A DNA stretch of 54,759 nt from CAYQQJ01 sp964419935 (GCA_964419935.1 CAYQQJ010000024.1:1-54759), one strand, 5' to 3'. Shown: positions 34,730 through 43,595, counted from the first letter of the stretch. A program made the numbers and translations. Notes: generated by a model not told the origin, from the sequence alone.

Positions 34730-34735
34730 ATAATT

Positions 34736-34875
34736 GGGAAAAGGGAAAAGGGAAAAGGGAAAAGGGAAAAGTGATGCCGCTGGATCTTGTAGGGCGAAAA
34801 AGCCTAAGCGCCTTCCGCCGAAGCGTGCAGGAGGTAGATGGCGATTAGGAACGGCTGTTTCGAACCACTTTTCCC
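34736..34875. repeat. Hairpin repeat family 3, second member
   Basis: Five exact tandem GGGAAAA units (34736-34770) are followed by GTG, and the partner CACTTTTCCC (34866-34875) closes a stem. The loop contains GAAAAAGCCTAAGCG, related to the loop of the copy at 10596-10739. The number of heptamers differs between the copies, as expected of slippage. Confidence 0.85.
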
Positions 34876-34947
34876 TTTCCACTTTCCACTATTTTTTGCT
34901 ATGTTGCCGCTCGCTCACCGCTGTTGTATCCCTTGAGGCCATCATCC

Positions 34948-35403
34948 ATGTTCAAACCCGTTAAAACACCGTGTATCGGGGTCTGCTCGACCGGGATTGG
35001 AGATAGTGTTTGCCGGGGCTGCAAGCGTTTTGCTCACGAGGTGATCCACTGGAATGCCTATAGTCATGAGCAGCGGATCGCCATTGATGCGCGTTTGCAG
35101 GGGTTGTTGCGGCAGGTGGTGGAGCCAAAAATTCGGGTGGTGAATGAGGCGCTCTTGCGCCAACAGATCGATCATCAGCAGATTCGCTATAATCCTGATC
35201 ACAATTGTTACAGCTGGGTCTCTGACCTGCTGAAGGCCGGCGCCAGCCAAATTGACGATATCACGCGGTTTGGCTGTGAACTTACGGCACAGTGGCGGCA
35301 TACGCCGTTGCAGCAAATAAAACTGGCGATCGATGCGGACTATTTCACCTTGTCCTGCGCTCACTATGACCGCTACTTCGCACCACGCGTCAAACCGGAT
35401 TGA
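34948..35403 (+). CDS. DUF1289-domain protein
   Basis: A 151-residue protein. The first 50 residues are a DUF1289 domain with four cysteines, PCIGVCSTG...VCRGC (C9, C13, C22, C25), which looks like a small metal-binding knuckle. The remaining 100 residues have no motif I recognise. Most DUF1289 proteins are shorter (60-90 residues), so the tail is an addition. The function of the family is unknown. It lies 34 bp upstream of miaE and may be cotranscribed. Confidence 0.8.
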   Translation: MFKPVKTPCIGVCSTGIGDSVCRGCKRFAHEVIHWNAYSHEQRIAIDARLQGLLRQVVEPKIRVVNEALLRQQIDHQQIRYNPDHNCYSWVSDLLKAGASQIDDITRFGCELTAQWRHTPLQQIKLAIDADYFTLSCAHYDRYFAPRVKPD

Positions 35404-35437
35404 CTTCCAGTCGATACTAAAAAACAGCTGAGCCACA

Positions 35438-36037
35438 ATGTCCCAGATTATCCGCGAATTCCTGCTGTGCGACACACCTGATGCCTGGATGCATGCCGCA
35501 CTCGAACACCCCAATATTCTGCTGATTGACCACGCCAATTGCGAGAAAAAGGCCGCCAGTACAGCGCTCAACCTCATGTATCGCTACGTGGACGATTTCG
35601 AGTTGTTGAACAAGATGTCGCGCCTGGCGCGTGAAGAGCTGCGGCATTTTGAGCAGGTGCTGGCGATCATGAAAAAACGCCGTATTGCCTATGAACCCGT
35701 TTCTGCATCCCGCTACGCGGCAGAGCTGCGCAAGGGGAGCCGAACGTCCGAACCCGGCAAGTTGATTGATACATTGATTGTGGGGGCGATTATCGAGGCG
35801 CGATCCTGCGAGCGCTTTGCAAAGCTGGCGCCGCGTCTGGACGACGAATTGAAGAAGTTTTATGAGTCGCTACTGAAGTCTGAAGAGCGCCACTATCAGG
35901 ATTATCTGTCGCTGGCGCGTAAGGCTGCCGGTGGCGAATGCATCAATGAGCGAGTCACATTTTTCCTGGAGAAGGACAAAGCACTGGTGCTGGAGGCCGA
36001 CGACGAATTTCGCTTTCATTCCGGTGTGCCGATTTAG
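35438..36037 (+). CDS. miaE: tRNA-(ms2io6A37) hydroxylase MiaE
   Basis: A 199-residue ferritin-like diiron enzyme. The ligand motifs are in order: DHANCEKKAAST, EELRHFEQVL, then EARSCERFAKL and SEERHYQDYL. It hydroxylates the isopentenyl group of the modified base at position 37 of tRNAs that read U-starting codons, and needs oxygen. It is followed by the convergent lpxH. Confidence 0.93.
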   Translation: MSQIIREFLLCDTPDAWMHAALEHPNILLIDHANCEKKAASTALNLMYRYVDDFELLNKMSRLAREELRHFEQVLAIMKKRRIAYEPVSASRYAAELRKGSRTSEPGKLIDTLIVGAIIEARSCERFAKLAPRLDDELKKFYESLLKSEERHYQDYLSLARKAAGGECINERVTFFLEKDKALVLEADDEFRFHSGVPI

Positions 36038-36068
36038 GCTGAAATGGCCAACACTGGTTAGCTTGCAG

Positions 36069-36797
36069 TTATTGCTTGATTTCGAAATCCACCAGTACCG
36101 TTGCTTCAGGCGTGGCTTGCAAATACCAACCGCGACTTTCCCAGTCTCCCAGCACGATCCGTTCACCCGGCGCTCCGTCTATTACCAGCGCATGGCGGTT
36201 GGGCCGGTGGGTGTGCCCGTGGATCAGCGTCACTACCTTGTGTTGGCGCAAGGTGAGCAACACTTCCTCGGGCGTCACGTCCATGATGTCTTCGGCTTTA
36301 TTGGCGCTCATGCTTTTGCTTTGCGCGCGCAGTTGTGCGGCCATCTGGCGGCGCTGCTCCAGGGGCATGGCTTTCACCTGATTCTGCCATTGCGGTGAGC
36401 GCACTTGCTGGCGAAACGCCATGTACTCCTGGTCCCGGGTGCAGAGGCTGTCCCCGTGCATCAGCAACACCGGGTGGCCGTAGAGGTCAATCACATGAGG
36501 GTCGGGCAGTAATGTGACGCGCGCCTCGCGGGCGAACTGCTCGCCGATGAGGAAGTCCCGGTTGCCATGCATGAAGTACACAGGTGTGCCGGTATTCGCG
36601 TAGCGGGCCAGAACCTGCTTGATATGGGTGGCGAACGCCGAATCGTCGTCATCTCCAATCCACGCGTCAACAAAGTCACCGAGGATGTAGAGGGCCTCGG
36701 CATCAGCGGCAACGTTGTGAAGGAACTGCTCAAATGCGGCCGTCAGGGCGGGGCGCTCTTGTGACAGATGCAGATCCGAGATGAAGAAGGTCGCCAT
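36069..36797 (-). CDS. lpxH: UDP-2,3-diacylglucosamine diphosphatase LpxH
   Basis: A 242-residue calcineurin-like phosphoesterase. The metal-site motifs are visible: ISDLHLS (residues 6-12), GDFVDAWIGDD, MHGNRDF, LMHGDSLCTRD and HGHTHRP. It makes lipid X in lipid A synthesis at the inner membrane. It starts 3 bp after the ppiB stop, the usual pair in gammaproteobacteria. Confidence 0.95.
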   Translation of the reverse strand: MATFFISDLHLSQERPALTAAFEQFLHNVAADAEALYILGDFVDAWIGDDDDSAFATHIKQVLARYANTGTPVYFMHGNRDFLIGEQFAREARVTLLPDPHVIDLYGHPVLLMHGDSLCTRDQEYMAFRQQVRSPQWQNQVKAMPLEQRRQMAAQLRAQSKSMSANKAEDIMDVTPEEVLLTLRQHKVVTLIHGHTHRPNRHALVIDGAPGERIVLGDWESRGWYLQATPEATVLVDFEIKQ

Positions 36798-36800
36798 GGA

Positions 36801-37292
36801 TCAGGCCGCGGTAGCCTTCTCGATGATAACGGGCTCGGCGGGAACGTCCTGATGACCATTGCGTGAGGTGGTTGGCACCTTGCGAATTTTTTCAACCACT
36901 TCCATACCGCTGGTTACCTTGCCGAACACACAGTAGCCCCAGCCCTGGCTGGTTTTGCCAGAGTGATTGAGGAAGTCGTTGTCGGTCAGGTTGATGAAGA
37001 ACTGCGAGCTGGCGCTGTGGGGGTCGCTGGTGCGAGCCATGGCGATGGAGCCCTTGTCGTTCTTCAGGCCGTTGTCGGCTTCGTTCTCGATGGACGCTCG
37101 CGTTTCTTTCTGTTGCATCTCTTCGGTAAAGCCGCCGCCCTGGACCATGAAGCCGTCAATCACACGGTGAAAAATAGTGCCGTCGAAAAAGCCGTCTTCC
37201 ACGTATTTCTGGAAATTAGCGGCAGTTTTCGGTGCTTTATCAAAGTCCAGCTCCAGCTCAATGTCACCAAAATTCGTGTGTAACGTAATCAT
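36801..37292 (-). CDS. ppiB: Peptidyl-prolyl cis-trans isomerase B (cytoplasmic cyclophilin)
   Basis: A 163-residue cyclophilin. The start at 37292 follows AGGAGCC and matches the family N-terminus MITLHTNFGDIELEL. Active-site patterns are FHRVIDGFMVQGG and SQFFINL. There is no signal peptide, so it acts in the cytoplasm. The frame is open 39 codons further upstream without a ribosome site. It is divergent from glnS, 194 bp away. Confidence 0.95.
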   Translation of the reverse strand: MITLHTNFGDIELELDFDKAPKTAANFQKYVEDGFFDGTIFHRVIDGFMVQGGGFTEEMQQKETRASIENEADNGLKNDKGSIAMARTSDPHSASSQFFINLTDNDFLNHSGKTSQGWGYCVFGKVTSGMEVVEKIRKVPTTSRNGHQDVPAEPVIIEKATAA

Positions 37293-37486
37293 GTAAGGCT
37301 CCTGTGCGTTCAAAGGACGCGCCGTACGGCGAATCCGCGGGCGCGTTATCATACGCGCTTTGCATTCAATGCGGAACCTCTGCGGCTGGCATCCGCCATT
37401 TGCTCGCACATCAGAACCCGAACCGCTTATAATGCCTGCTTTTTCGTGAGCAAGGCTAACCGGGCCCGTCAGACGGCTGGAGATTT

Positions 37487-39151
37487 ATGAGCGACGATAC
37501 TACCCCATTGAATTTCCTTGAGCGCATTATTAAAGAGGACCTTGAATCCGGCGCCTGTGCGAAAGTGATAACCCGCTTTCCGCCAGAGCCGAATGGCTAC
37601 CTGCATATTGGGCACGCGAAGTCCATCTGCCTGAATTTTGGCCTTGCCGAGACGTTTGGCGGCAGCTGCAACCTGCGTTTCGATGACACCAACCCCAGCC
37701 GCGAAGAGCAAGAGTTTGTTGCCGCCATTATGGAAGATGTGCGCTGGTTGGGCTTTACCTGGGACGGGGATGTTCGCTATGCCTCCAGTTACTTTGATCA
37801 ACTCTATGCCTGGGCACAGCACCTAGTGCGGGAAGGCAAGGCCTATGTCTGTGATCTGAGTGCGGAGCAGACCCGGGAATACCGTGGAACCCTTACCGAG
37901 GCCGGCCGCAATTCGCCCTGGCGCGACCGCTCCGTTGACGAGAACCTGGATTTGCTGGAGCGTATGCGCACCGGTGAATTCGATGAGGGTAGCCGCGTGC
38001 TGCGGGCCAAGATCGATATGGCCCACGGCAACATGAACATGCGTGACCCGACGCTGTACCGCATCCGCAAGCAGAGTCATCACCAGACCGGTGATAAGTG
38101 GTGCATTTATCCTACCTATGATTTTGCTCATGGTCAGGAAGATGCCATTGAAGGCATAACACATTCGATCTGTACGCTGGAATTTGCGGATCACCGGCCT
38201 TTATACGATTGGTTTATTGAGAACCTGCCGGTGCCCAGCAGTCCCCGACAGTATGAGTTTGGCCGGCTCAACCTTAATTATACGGTGACCTCCAAACGCA
38301 AGCTCAAGCAGCTGGTGGATGAGGGCCATGTGGACGGATGGGATGATCCGCGTATGCCAACCATTGCCGGTTTTCGCCGTCGTGGCTATACGCCTACATC
38401 TATCCGCAAGTTCTGCAACATGATTGGCGTCACCAAGTCCGACGGCATTGTGGATGTTGCCATGCTCGAGCATGCGATCCGCGATGACCTGGACAAGAAC
38501 GCACCGCGAGCCATGTGCGTATTGCGCCCGCTCAAAGTCGTGTTGACCAATTATCCGGCGGAGAAGACCGAAGTGTTGAGTGCCCCGGGACACCCGAATC
38601 GCGATGATTTACCTGCGCGGGAACTGCCGTTCGGCCGGGAGGTGTTTATTGATGTAGACGACTTCCGCGAAGAGGCCAACAAAAAATACAAGCGGCTGGT
38701 ATTGGGCAAGCGAGTTCGCCTGCGTAATGCCTACGTGATCGAGGCTGATGAAGCGATAAAGGATGACGCTGGCAATATTATTGAAGTGCGCGCGCGAATC
38801 ATCGAAAACACCTTGGGCAAAGATCCCGCAGATGAGATCAAACCCAAGGGCGTCATTCATTGGGTGGCAGCATATGATTGCAGTGAATTCGAGGTGCGGC
38901 TGTACGATCGCTTGTTCAGCGATGCCTCGCCAGGTAGTGATGGCAAGGATTTTCTCGAGAACCTCAACCCCGAAAACCTGATAGTGCTGGAGCAGTGCAA
39001 GGGCGAAAAAGGTTTGGCCAATGCCGAGCCGGGACAGGGTTTTCAGTTTGAGCGGGAAGGGTATTTTTGTCGCGACAGTAAATCCGAGGGTTTGGTTTTT
39101 AACCGCACTATTACTTTGCGTGATAGTTGGGGGAAGATCGAGAGTAATTGA
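37487..39151 (+). CDS. glnS: Glutaminyl-tRNA synthetase
   Basis: A 554-residue class I synthetase close in length to E. coli GlnS. The signature motifs are PPEPNGYLHIGHAKS near residue 29 and the KMSKS equivalent VTSKRKLKQLV near residue 265. The C-terminal anticodon-binding beta-barrels are complete. A GGAG site precedes the ATG. A good -10 (TATAAT, 37428-37433) lies upstream but without a clear -35 at normal spacing. The neighbours lpxH-ppiB and cysS match the order in Pseudomonas. Confidence 0.97.
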   Translation: MSDDTTPLNFLERIIKEDLESGACAKVITRFPPEPNGYLHIGHAKSICLNFGLAETFGGSCNLRFDDTNPSREEQEFVAAIMEDVRWLGFTWDGDVRYASSYFDQLYAWAQHLVREGKAYVCDLSAEQTREYRGTLTEAGRNSPWRDRSVDENLDLLERMRTGEFDEGSRVLRAKIDMAHGNMNMRDPTLYRIRKQSHHQTGDKWCIYPTYDFAHGQEDAIEGITHSICTLEFADHRPLYDWFIENLPVPSSPRQYEFGRLNLNYTVTSKRKLKQLVDEGHVDGWDDPRMPTIAGFRRRGYTPTSIRKFCNMIGVTKSDGIVDVAMLEHAIRDDLDKNAPRAMCVLRPLKVVLTNYPAEKTEVLSAPGHPNRDDLPARELPFGREVFIDVDDFREEANKKYKRLVLGKRVRLRNAYVIEADEAIKDDAGNIIEVRARIIENTLGKDPADEIKPKGVIHWVAAYDCSEFEVRLYDRLFSDASPGSDGKDFLENLNPENLIVLEQCKGEKGLANAEPGQGFQFEREGYFCRDSKSEGLVFNRTITLRDSWGKIESN

Positions 39152-39181
39152 GTTGGCTGGTTATTGTAAGGTAGCGAGCCA

Positions 39182-39333
39182 GCCATGCAGGGGAGCACTT
39201 CTGAAAACGCCGTGAACCCATCCATGGGACTTCGACGCGCATGGATGCGCTAATGCCGTGATGGCATGGATGCCAAGGAACGGCCCCACGAGGTCCCTCT
39301 CGTGAGGGTTTCAGAAATGCTCCCCTGCACGGC
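39182..39333 (-). repeat. Hairpin repeat family 1, copy I (extended form)
   Basis: Arms of 25 bases at each end pair with two mismatches. Read on the minus strand the inner stem is CACGAG/CTCGTG around AGGGAC. The second half carries about 50 extra bases made of short hairpins such as GGCATCCATGCC, GCGCATCCATGCGC and CCCATGGATGGG. The same insert, changed in sequence but still paired, is in copy E. It starts 30 bp after the glnS stop, opposite to the direction of the genes. Confidence 0.92.
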
Positions 39334-39476
39334 TTGAGTCGAGGTGTGTGTTCTTCTTGTAGACAATCGGAATGTGCCTAACTTGGTTATACTGCGGACG
39401 GAAACCCATTCCTGGATTAATCATTAGCCACAATCGCCTGCGATGCTAAACAAAGCGACTTAGTTTCAGATGCCCA

Positions 39477-39580
39477 GGTCGGACAAGTGAGGCTTCCTAG
39501 AACCCTCACGAGAGGGACCTCGTGGGGGAGCCCCCATGGATGGGTTCACGGCGTTTCTAGGAAGCCTCACTTGTTCGGCC
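39477..39580 (+). repeat. Hairpin repeat family 1, copy J
   Basis: Arms 39477-39502 and 39555-39580 (GGTCGGACAAGTGAGGCTTC and partner) pair over about 26 bases and share no sequence with the arms of A-F. The inner stem CACGAG/CTCGTG encloses AGGGAC (39507-39524). The second hairpin is CCCAT-GG-ATGGG, with the loop sequence ATGGAT. It is inverted relative to copy I, 143 bp away. The two copies make up about half of the 493-bp glnS-cysS gap; the rest holds a short TAACCCG tandem repeat and the cysS leader. Confidence 0.93.
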
Positions 39581-39621
39581 GAGATCTCGCTAACGATAAC
39601 CCGATAACCCGTTAACCCGTT

Positions 39622-39647
39622 AAGGAAATATTCAAAAAAATATTATG
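39622..39647 (+). promoter_or_regulatory. cysS ribosome site with an intervening AATATT hairpin
   Basis: AAGGAA lies 17 bases before the ATG, too far for normal use. The spacer contains two AATATT boxes (39627-39632 and 39639-39644) that can pair around CAAAAAA and would bring the site next to the start. It could make initiation depend on folding. The stem is weak, so this is tentative. Confidence 0.4.
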
Positions 39648-41033
39648 TCCTCAACAAACCAACAGTTAAACATCTACAACACCGCCACACGACGTAAAGA
39701 AGTGTTCAAATCCATTGATCCGGACACGGTGAAAATGTACGTTTGTGGGCCGACGGTGTACAACCTGGTGCACATTGGCAACGCGCGGCCTGTGGTTGTA
39801 TTCGACACTTTGTTTCGCGTATTGAAAACGCTCTATTCCGAAGTGATCTACGCGCGCAACATCACCGACATCGATGACAAAATCATGAAGGCCGCGAAGG
39901 AAAATGGCGAGCCGATCGAAGCGCTTACGCGACGCTTTGCGGCGGAATTCGACAAAGACATGACGGCCCTTAATGCCTTGCCGCCCACTATCGTCCCCTA
40001 TGCCACCGAACATCTGGACGAGATGATTGCCATGGTGGCGAAGCTGGTGGCCGAGGGGCACGCGTATGAAGCCGAAGGACATGTCCTGTTCGACGTGAAA
40101 TCCATGGCCGATTACGGCAAGCTCTCTAACCGCGCATTGGAAGACATGCTGGAAGGTGCCCGAGTGGAAGTGGCCAGCTACAAGAAATACGCCGGTGACT
40201 TCGTACTATGGAAGCCATCCAGCGATGACGAGCCTGGCTGGGATAGTCCCTGGGGTCGTGGGCGGCCCGGCTGGCACCTGGAATGCTCCGCAATGATCGA
40301 GACGCATCTTGGTGACACTATCGATATCCACGGCGGCGGCCGCGACCTGATTTTTCCCCATCACGAAAATGAACTGGCGCAAAGCCGTTGCGCCCATGGC
40401 GGCAGAGAGTATGTGCGCTACTGGATGCACAACGGCTATATCAATATTGACGGCGAAAAAATGTCCAAGTCTCTGGGCAACTTTCGCACAGTGCGAGAAC
40501 TGCTAGAACAGTATCACGGCGAAGTGATTCGCTTTGCGTTACTCTCGGCGCAATATCGCTCCGAACTGGGTTTTTCCAAAGAACTGTTGGATCAATCCAA
40601 AGCGGGTCTGGATTCCATCTACGGCGCACTGCGCAAGACTGCGTCTGTGCAAGCGGGCTCCGAGTTGGATATTCGTTCGACGCCGGGGTATCGGGCGTTG
40701 CTGGATGATTTGAATACGCCCTTGGCCATCAGTGAAATGCACCAGCTTGCCAAGCAGATCAACAAGGCTGATGCTGGAGAGATTGCGCACTTGAAGGGCC
40801 AGTTGCTGGCACTTGGCAACCTGCTGGGGCTCTTGCAGTCCAATGCTGAAGACTGGTTCACTCAATCTGACGGTAGCGACACCACCTGGGTGGATGATCT
40901 TGTTGCTGAGCGGCAGCAAGCCAAGCTGGATAAGAATTATGCCCGGGCGGATGAAATTCGTGTGGAACTGCAGCAGCAGGGCATAGTGCTGGAAGATTCC
41001 CGCAACGGTACTACTTGGCGACGAGAGAGCTGA
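39645..41033 (+). CDS. cysS: Cysteinyl-tRNA synthetase
   Basis: A 462-residue class I synthetase of standard length. It has the motifs MYVCGPTVYNLVHIGNARP (zinc Cys and HIGH equivalent), LECSAM and HHENELAQS (further zinc ligands), and GEKMSKSLGN. The start is seven residues longer at the N-terminus than the E. coli enzyme. The last 19 bases of the gene are duplicated directly downstream. In Pseudomonas folD follows cysS, whereas here about 10 kb of other genes lie between. Confidence 0.97.
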   Translation: MSSTNQQLNIYNTATRRKEVFKSIDPDTVKMYVCGPTVYNLVHIGNARPVVVFDTLFRVLKTLYSEVIYARNITDIDDKIMKAAKENGEPIEALTRRFAAEFDKDMTALNALPPTIVPYATEHLDEMIAMVAKLVAEGHAYEAEGHVLFDVKSMADYGKLSNRALEDMLEGARVEVASYKKYAGDFVLWKPSSDDEPGWDSPWGRGRPGWHLECSAMIETHLGDTIDIHGGGRDLIFPHHENELAQSRCAHGGREYVRYWMHNGYINIDGEKMSKSLGNFRTVRELLEQYHGEVIRFALLSAQYRSELGFSKELLDQSKAGLDSIYGALRKTASVQAGSELDIRSTPGYRALLDDLNTPLAISEMHQLAKQINKADAGEIAHLKGQLLALGNLLGLLQSNAEDWFTQSDGSDTTWVDDLVAERQQAKLDKNYARADEIRVELQQQGIVLEDSRNGTTWRRES

Positions 41034-41057
41034 CTTGGTTGGCGACGAGAGAGCTGA
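41013..41057 (+). repeat. Tandem duplication of the cysS 3' end
   Basis: TTGGCGACGAGAGAGCTGA occurs at 41015-41033, ending with the cysS stop codon, and again at 41039-41057. The period is 24 bp. It looks like a recent small tandem duplication with no effect on the protein. Confidence 0.85.
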
Positions 41058-41113
41058 ATCGGCTGCGCGTACTTCAGTGTAGCGGATTGTTTCAAAACCT
41101 GTAGGAGCCAATT

Positions 41114-41752
41114 ATCAGCAAAGGTGAAGGCACAACGACCAGCCAAGCACAGACTTTTATTTGTGAGCTTCAGCGTCAGCAGCCCCGCTTCGTGGAAAAG
41201 TTGGAGCAATTATTGGCACAGCATCCTCAGGGGCTGAGTGAACATCAGCTGCTCGGTGAATTGCAGGCATTAGAATGTTTCGAAGGTTGGGTGAGTGGTG
41301 ATGCCACACTGGCGCTGTTCCAGAAACATTTCGCGATCATGCATTGTCTGTATCACCTGCAGCCGCTTTACTTGAGCCGTGGCATGGCACTGAACATTTC
41401 TCCCCTGAATATTCAGTTATCGCCAAGTGTCGCCAATAGCGGCAGCGGAAACAGCCTGTCGGAGAGCCAACGTGGGTTGGCGGATTTTTATCAAAATTGG
41501 AAACATTTTGATGAGGCCACGCCGGATACCGTCACGGATTTGCTTCGCAGTTTCTGGCAACGTTACGTTGCTGAGGATGCAGCCACAGAGGCGCTTGACG
41601 TTCTAGGGTTGGATGCGACAGCGAACTGGGAGCAGGTACAGATACGTTACCGGCAATTGGTAGCGGATCATCATCCGGACAAGGGCGGTGATCAGACACA
41701 GTTTACTGAAGTGCGACAGGCCTATGAGACTTTGAAAAAACGCAACAGATAG
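41114..41752 (+). CDS. DnaJ-related protein with C-terminal J domain; start uncertain
   Basis: The C-terminal 60 residues are a J domain with the HPD motif in LVADHHPDKGGD. The N-terminal part resembles the DNAJ-related domain of gammaproteobacteria (LLAQHPQGLSEHQLLGELQ). Within the open frame the first usual start is GTG at 41192, which has no ribosome site and would cut into the domain. A good site, TAGGAG (41102-41107), stands before ATT (41111) and ATC (41114) in the same frame, with no ATG, GTG or TTG between. A non-AUG start is therefore possible; otherwise the protein is 186 residues from 41192. It would recruit and stimulate DnaK. Confidence 0.7.
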   Translation: MSKGEGTTTSQAQTFICELQRQQPRFVEKLEQLLAQHPQGLSEHQLLGELQALECFEGWVSGDATLALFQKHFAIMHCLYHLQPLYLSRGMALNISPLNIQLSPSVANSGSGNSLSESQRGLADFYQNWKHFDEATPDTVTDLLRSFWQRYVAEDAATEALDVLGLDATANWEQVQIRYRQLVADHHPDKGGDQTQFTEVRQAYETLKKRNR

Positions 41753-41805
41753 CAGCACTGGCGAATTCACTGAAAATTACATGACAGACGTGGAATTATT
41801 GAGAT

Positions 41806-42624
41806 ATGCGGATGGGTAAAATTCTGGGTTTCCTGATCGGTCTGAGTATTGGCGGACCCATAGGGGCAATTATTGGCCTGATGATCGGTCACTTTTTTGA
41901 TAAGGGCCGGTCACGTATTTACCACAATTTCGACCCCACCCAACGGGCGCGTGTGGAAGAAACATTTTTTAACACCATTTTCCCGCTCCTGGGACACCTG
42001 GCCAAAGCGGATGGACGAATTTCGGAAGCCGAAATTGACGGCACCGAACAGCTGATGGCCAAGATGCAACTGAGCGAGAGCGACCGGCGAAGAGCCATTG
42101 CCTTGTTCAAACAAGGCTCGGCACCGGGCTTTGATGCTGGTCCGGTGTTGACGGCATTTAATTTGGAGTGCGGCCGCTACGCCAACCTGAAGCAAATTCT
42201 GTTGGTGTATTTGATTTCCCTGGCACTCGCGGATGGGTCGTTGAAGGGTGAGGAAAAGCGCATTCTACAATCCGTTGCCAGTGCCTTGGGTTATTCGGCC
42301 ACGGCATTCAATCACATTCTACGCATGGCTATTGCCCAGAACCATTTCTATCACTATGGCCAGCAGGGCGGCTTTGAGCAGGGTGGCCAATATCAGCAGC
42401 AATCCAGCAAAACCGAACTGGCGACCGCTTATGAGGCTTTGGGTGTGGATGCAGGTATCAGTGATTCCGAACTGAAGAAAGCTTACCGTCGCCTGATGAG
42501 CGAATATCACCCGGACAAATTATCCGGTCGTGGTGTACCTGAAGACATGATTGCCATAGCGACGGATCGGGCCCAGGAAATTCAGGCGGCTTATGACCTT
42601 ATTAAAAAACACCGCAATTTATAG
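41806..42624 (+). CDS. djlA: DjlA-like membrane co-chaperone
   Basis: A 272-residue protein. A Gly-rich membrane segment (GKILGFLIGLSIGGPIGAIIGLMIG, split here as residues 4-28) anchors it. A TerB-like helical domain spans about residues 45-175, then a Gln/Gly-rich linker and a C-terminal J domain (about 205-272) with the HPD in SEYHPDKLSG. It is a DnaK partner at the inner membrane. It lies 53 bp after the other J-domain gene and overlaps the next gene by 32 bp. Confidence 0.9.
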   Translation: MRMGKILGFLIGLSIGGPIGAIIGLMIGHFFDKGRSRIYHNFDPTQRARVEETFFNTIFPLLGHLAKADGRISEAEIDGTEQLMAKMQLSESDRRRAIALFKQGSAPGFDAGPVLTAFNLECGRYANLKQILLVYLISLALADGSLKGEEKRILQSVASALGYSATAFNHILRMAIAQNHFYHYGQQGGFEQGGQYQQQSSKTELATAYEALGVDAGISDSELKKAYRRLMSEYHPDKLSGRGVPEDMIAIATDRAQEIQAAYDLIKKHRNL

Positions 42625-43573
42625 TCGCCGAATCTTTAAACCATTCCTGGTGACGTGCCTGCTGACGCTGCCGCTTCTGTCTTATGGCTGGTCTGAAGCC
42701 GGGCATGTGGTGATTGCCGAGCTCGCCATGGATGGGATGACCGAGAATGAACGCCAGCGCTTAAACCAATTGGCACAGAGCCTTGCCGAGCAGAACCCCG
42801 AAGACGTCAAACGCATTCAGCGCCGGGGTGTGGTTTCCCCTGTAGCCCAAACCGCCTCCTGGATTGATGGCGAGCGCAGCCTGACCATCGAACAAATTTT
42901 TAAAAAATACGGCCACCAGGTGCCCGCAGAGCTGCGACCATTCAGCGAGCAAACCACCCGTGATTGGCACTACAGCAACCAGCTTTATTTTGATCAGGTG
43001 AAAGACGCGGCGAGGTTCGAGGCTGAATGCACGCTGCGCAACAGCGGCCAGTTGAATCAGATACTGCCTCATTTGCGTGGAGCGTTTTTGAGTGCGGAAA
43101 AATCTCAGGACAAAGCGATTGTGCTCGCGATGCTGGTGCATTTTATCAGTGATGCTCACCAGCCCTTGCACGGCATTACCCGCGTGACCCATGGCTGCAA
43201 TCACGATCGGGGTGGTAATGGTTTTTGTGTCGAGGGGAAATCGACGCAGCGCCGCTGCAAGGACAATCTTCACCGCCTGTGGGACTCGGGCTTCGGACTT
43301 TTCCATAAGGGCAGTTTCGAAAAAGTCCTCGCCAGCTGGCGTGATGGAAGTTCGGTCCAACTGCAAATGGATGGTGTGAAGACGTTGCAATTTCACCAGT
43401 GGCAGGCAGAAAACCTGGCATTGGCGGAGGCCGTCTATGCCGTGGAGGAGGGCGCTCGACCAGATGCGGCCTACCGTGAGCGCGGACAAATCATTGTGCA
43501 TGAGAGAGTTGCAATGGCGGCCCAACGGCTGGCCTCAGTGCTTCATGAGTTACTAACGCCTGCGGATGAATAA
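42593..43573 (+). CDS. S1/P1-type zinc nuclease, secreted
   Basis: A 326-residue protein. A signal peptide is expected to be cut before Trp33, so that the mature protein starts WSEAGHVVIAELA. In S1/P1 nucleases the N-terminal Trp itself binds zinc, so this fits well. Other ligands are visible in ASWID, DWHYSN, HFISDAHQPLHG and NLHRLWDSG. These enzymes cut single-stranded nucleic acid outside the cytoplasm, possibly for phosphate or nucleoside supply. The ATG lies inside the end of djlA, so the genes overlap. Confidence 0.9.
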   Translation: MTLLKNTAIYSRRIFKPFLVTCLLTLPLLSYGWSEAGHVVIAELAMDGMTENERQRLNQLAQSLAEQNPEDVKRIQRRGVVSPVAQTASWIDGERSLTIEQIFKKYGHQVPAELRPFSEQTTRDWHYSNQLYFDQVKDAARFEAECTLRNSGQLNQILPHLRGAFLSAEKSQDKAIVLAMLVHFISDAHQPLHGITRVTHGCNHDRGGNGFCVEGKSTQRRCKDNLHRLWDSGFGLFHKGSFEKVLASWRDGSSVQLQMDGVKTLQFHQWQAENLALAEAVYAVEEGARPDAAYRERGQIIVHERVAMAAQRLASVLHELLTPADE

Positions 43574-43595
43574 GCTGAACCGCTTACCTATCGGT

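Noticed and set aside
37400..37433. glnS promoter with TTGCTC and TATAAT
   Set aside because: The -10 is good but the spacing of 22 bp is too long, so I do not list it as a promoter.
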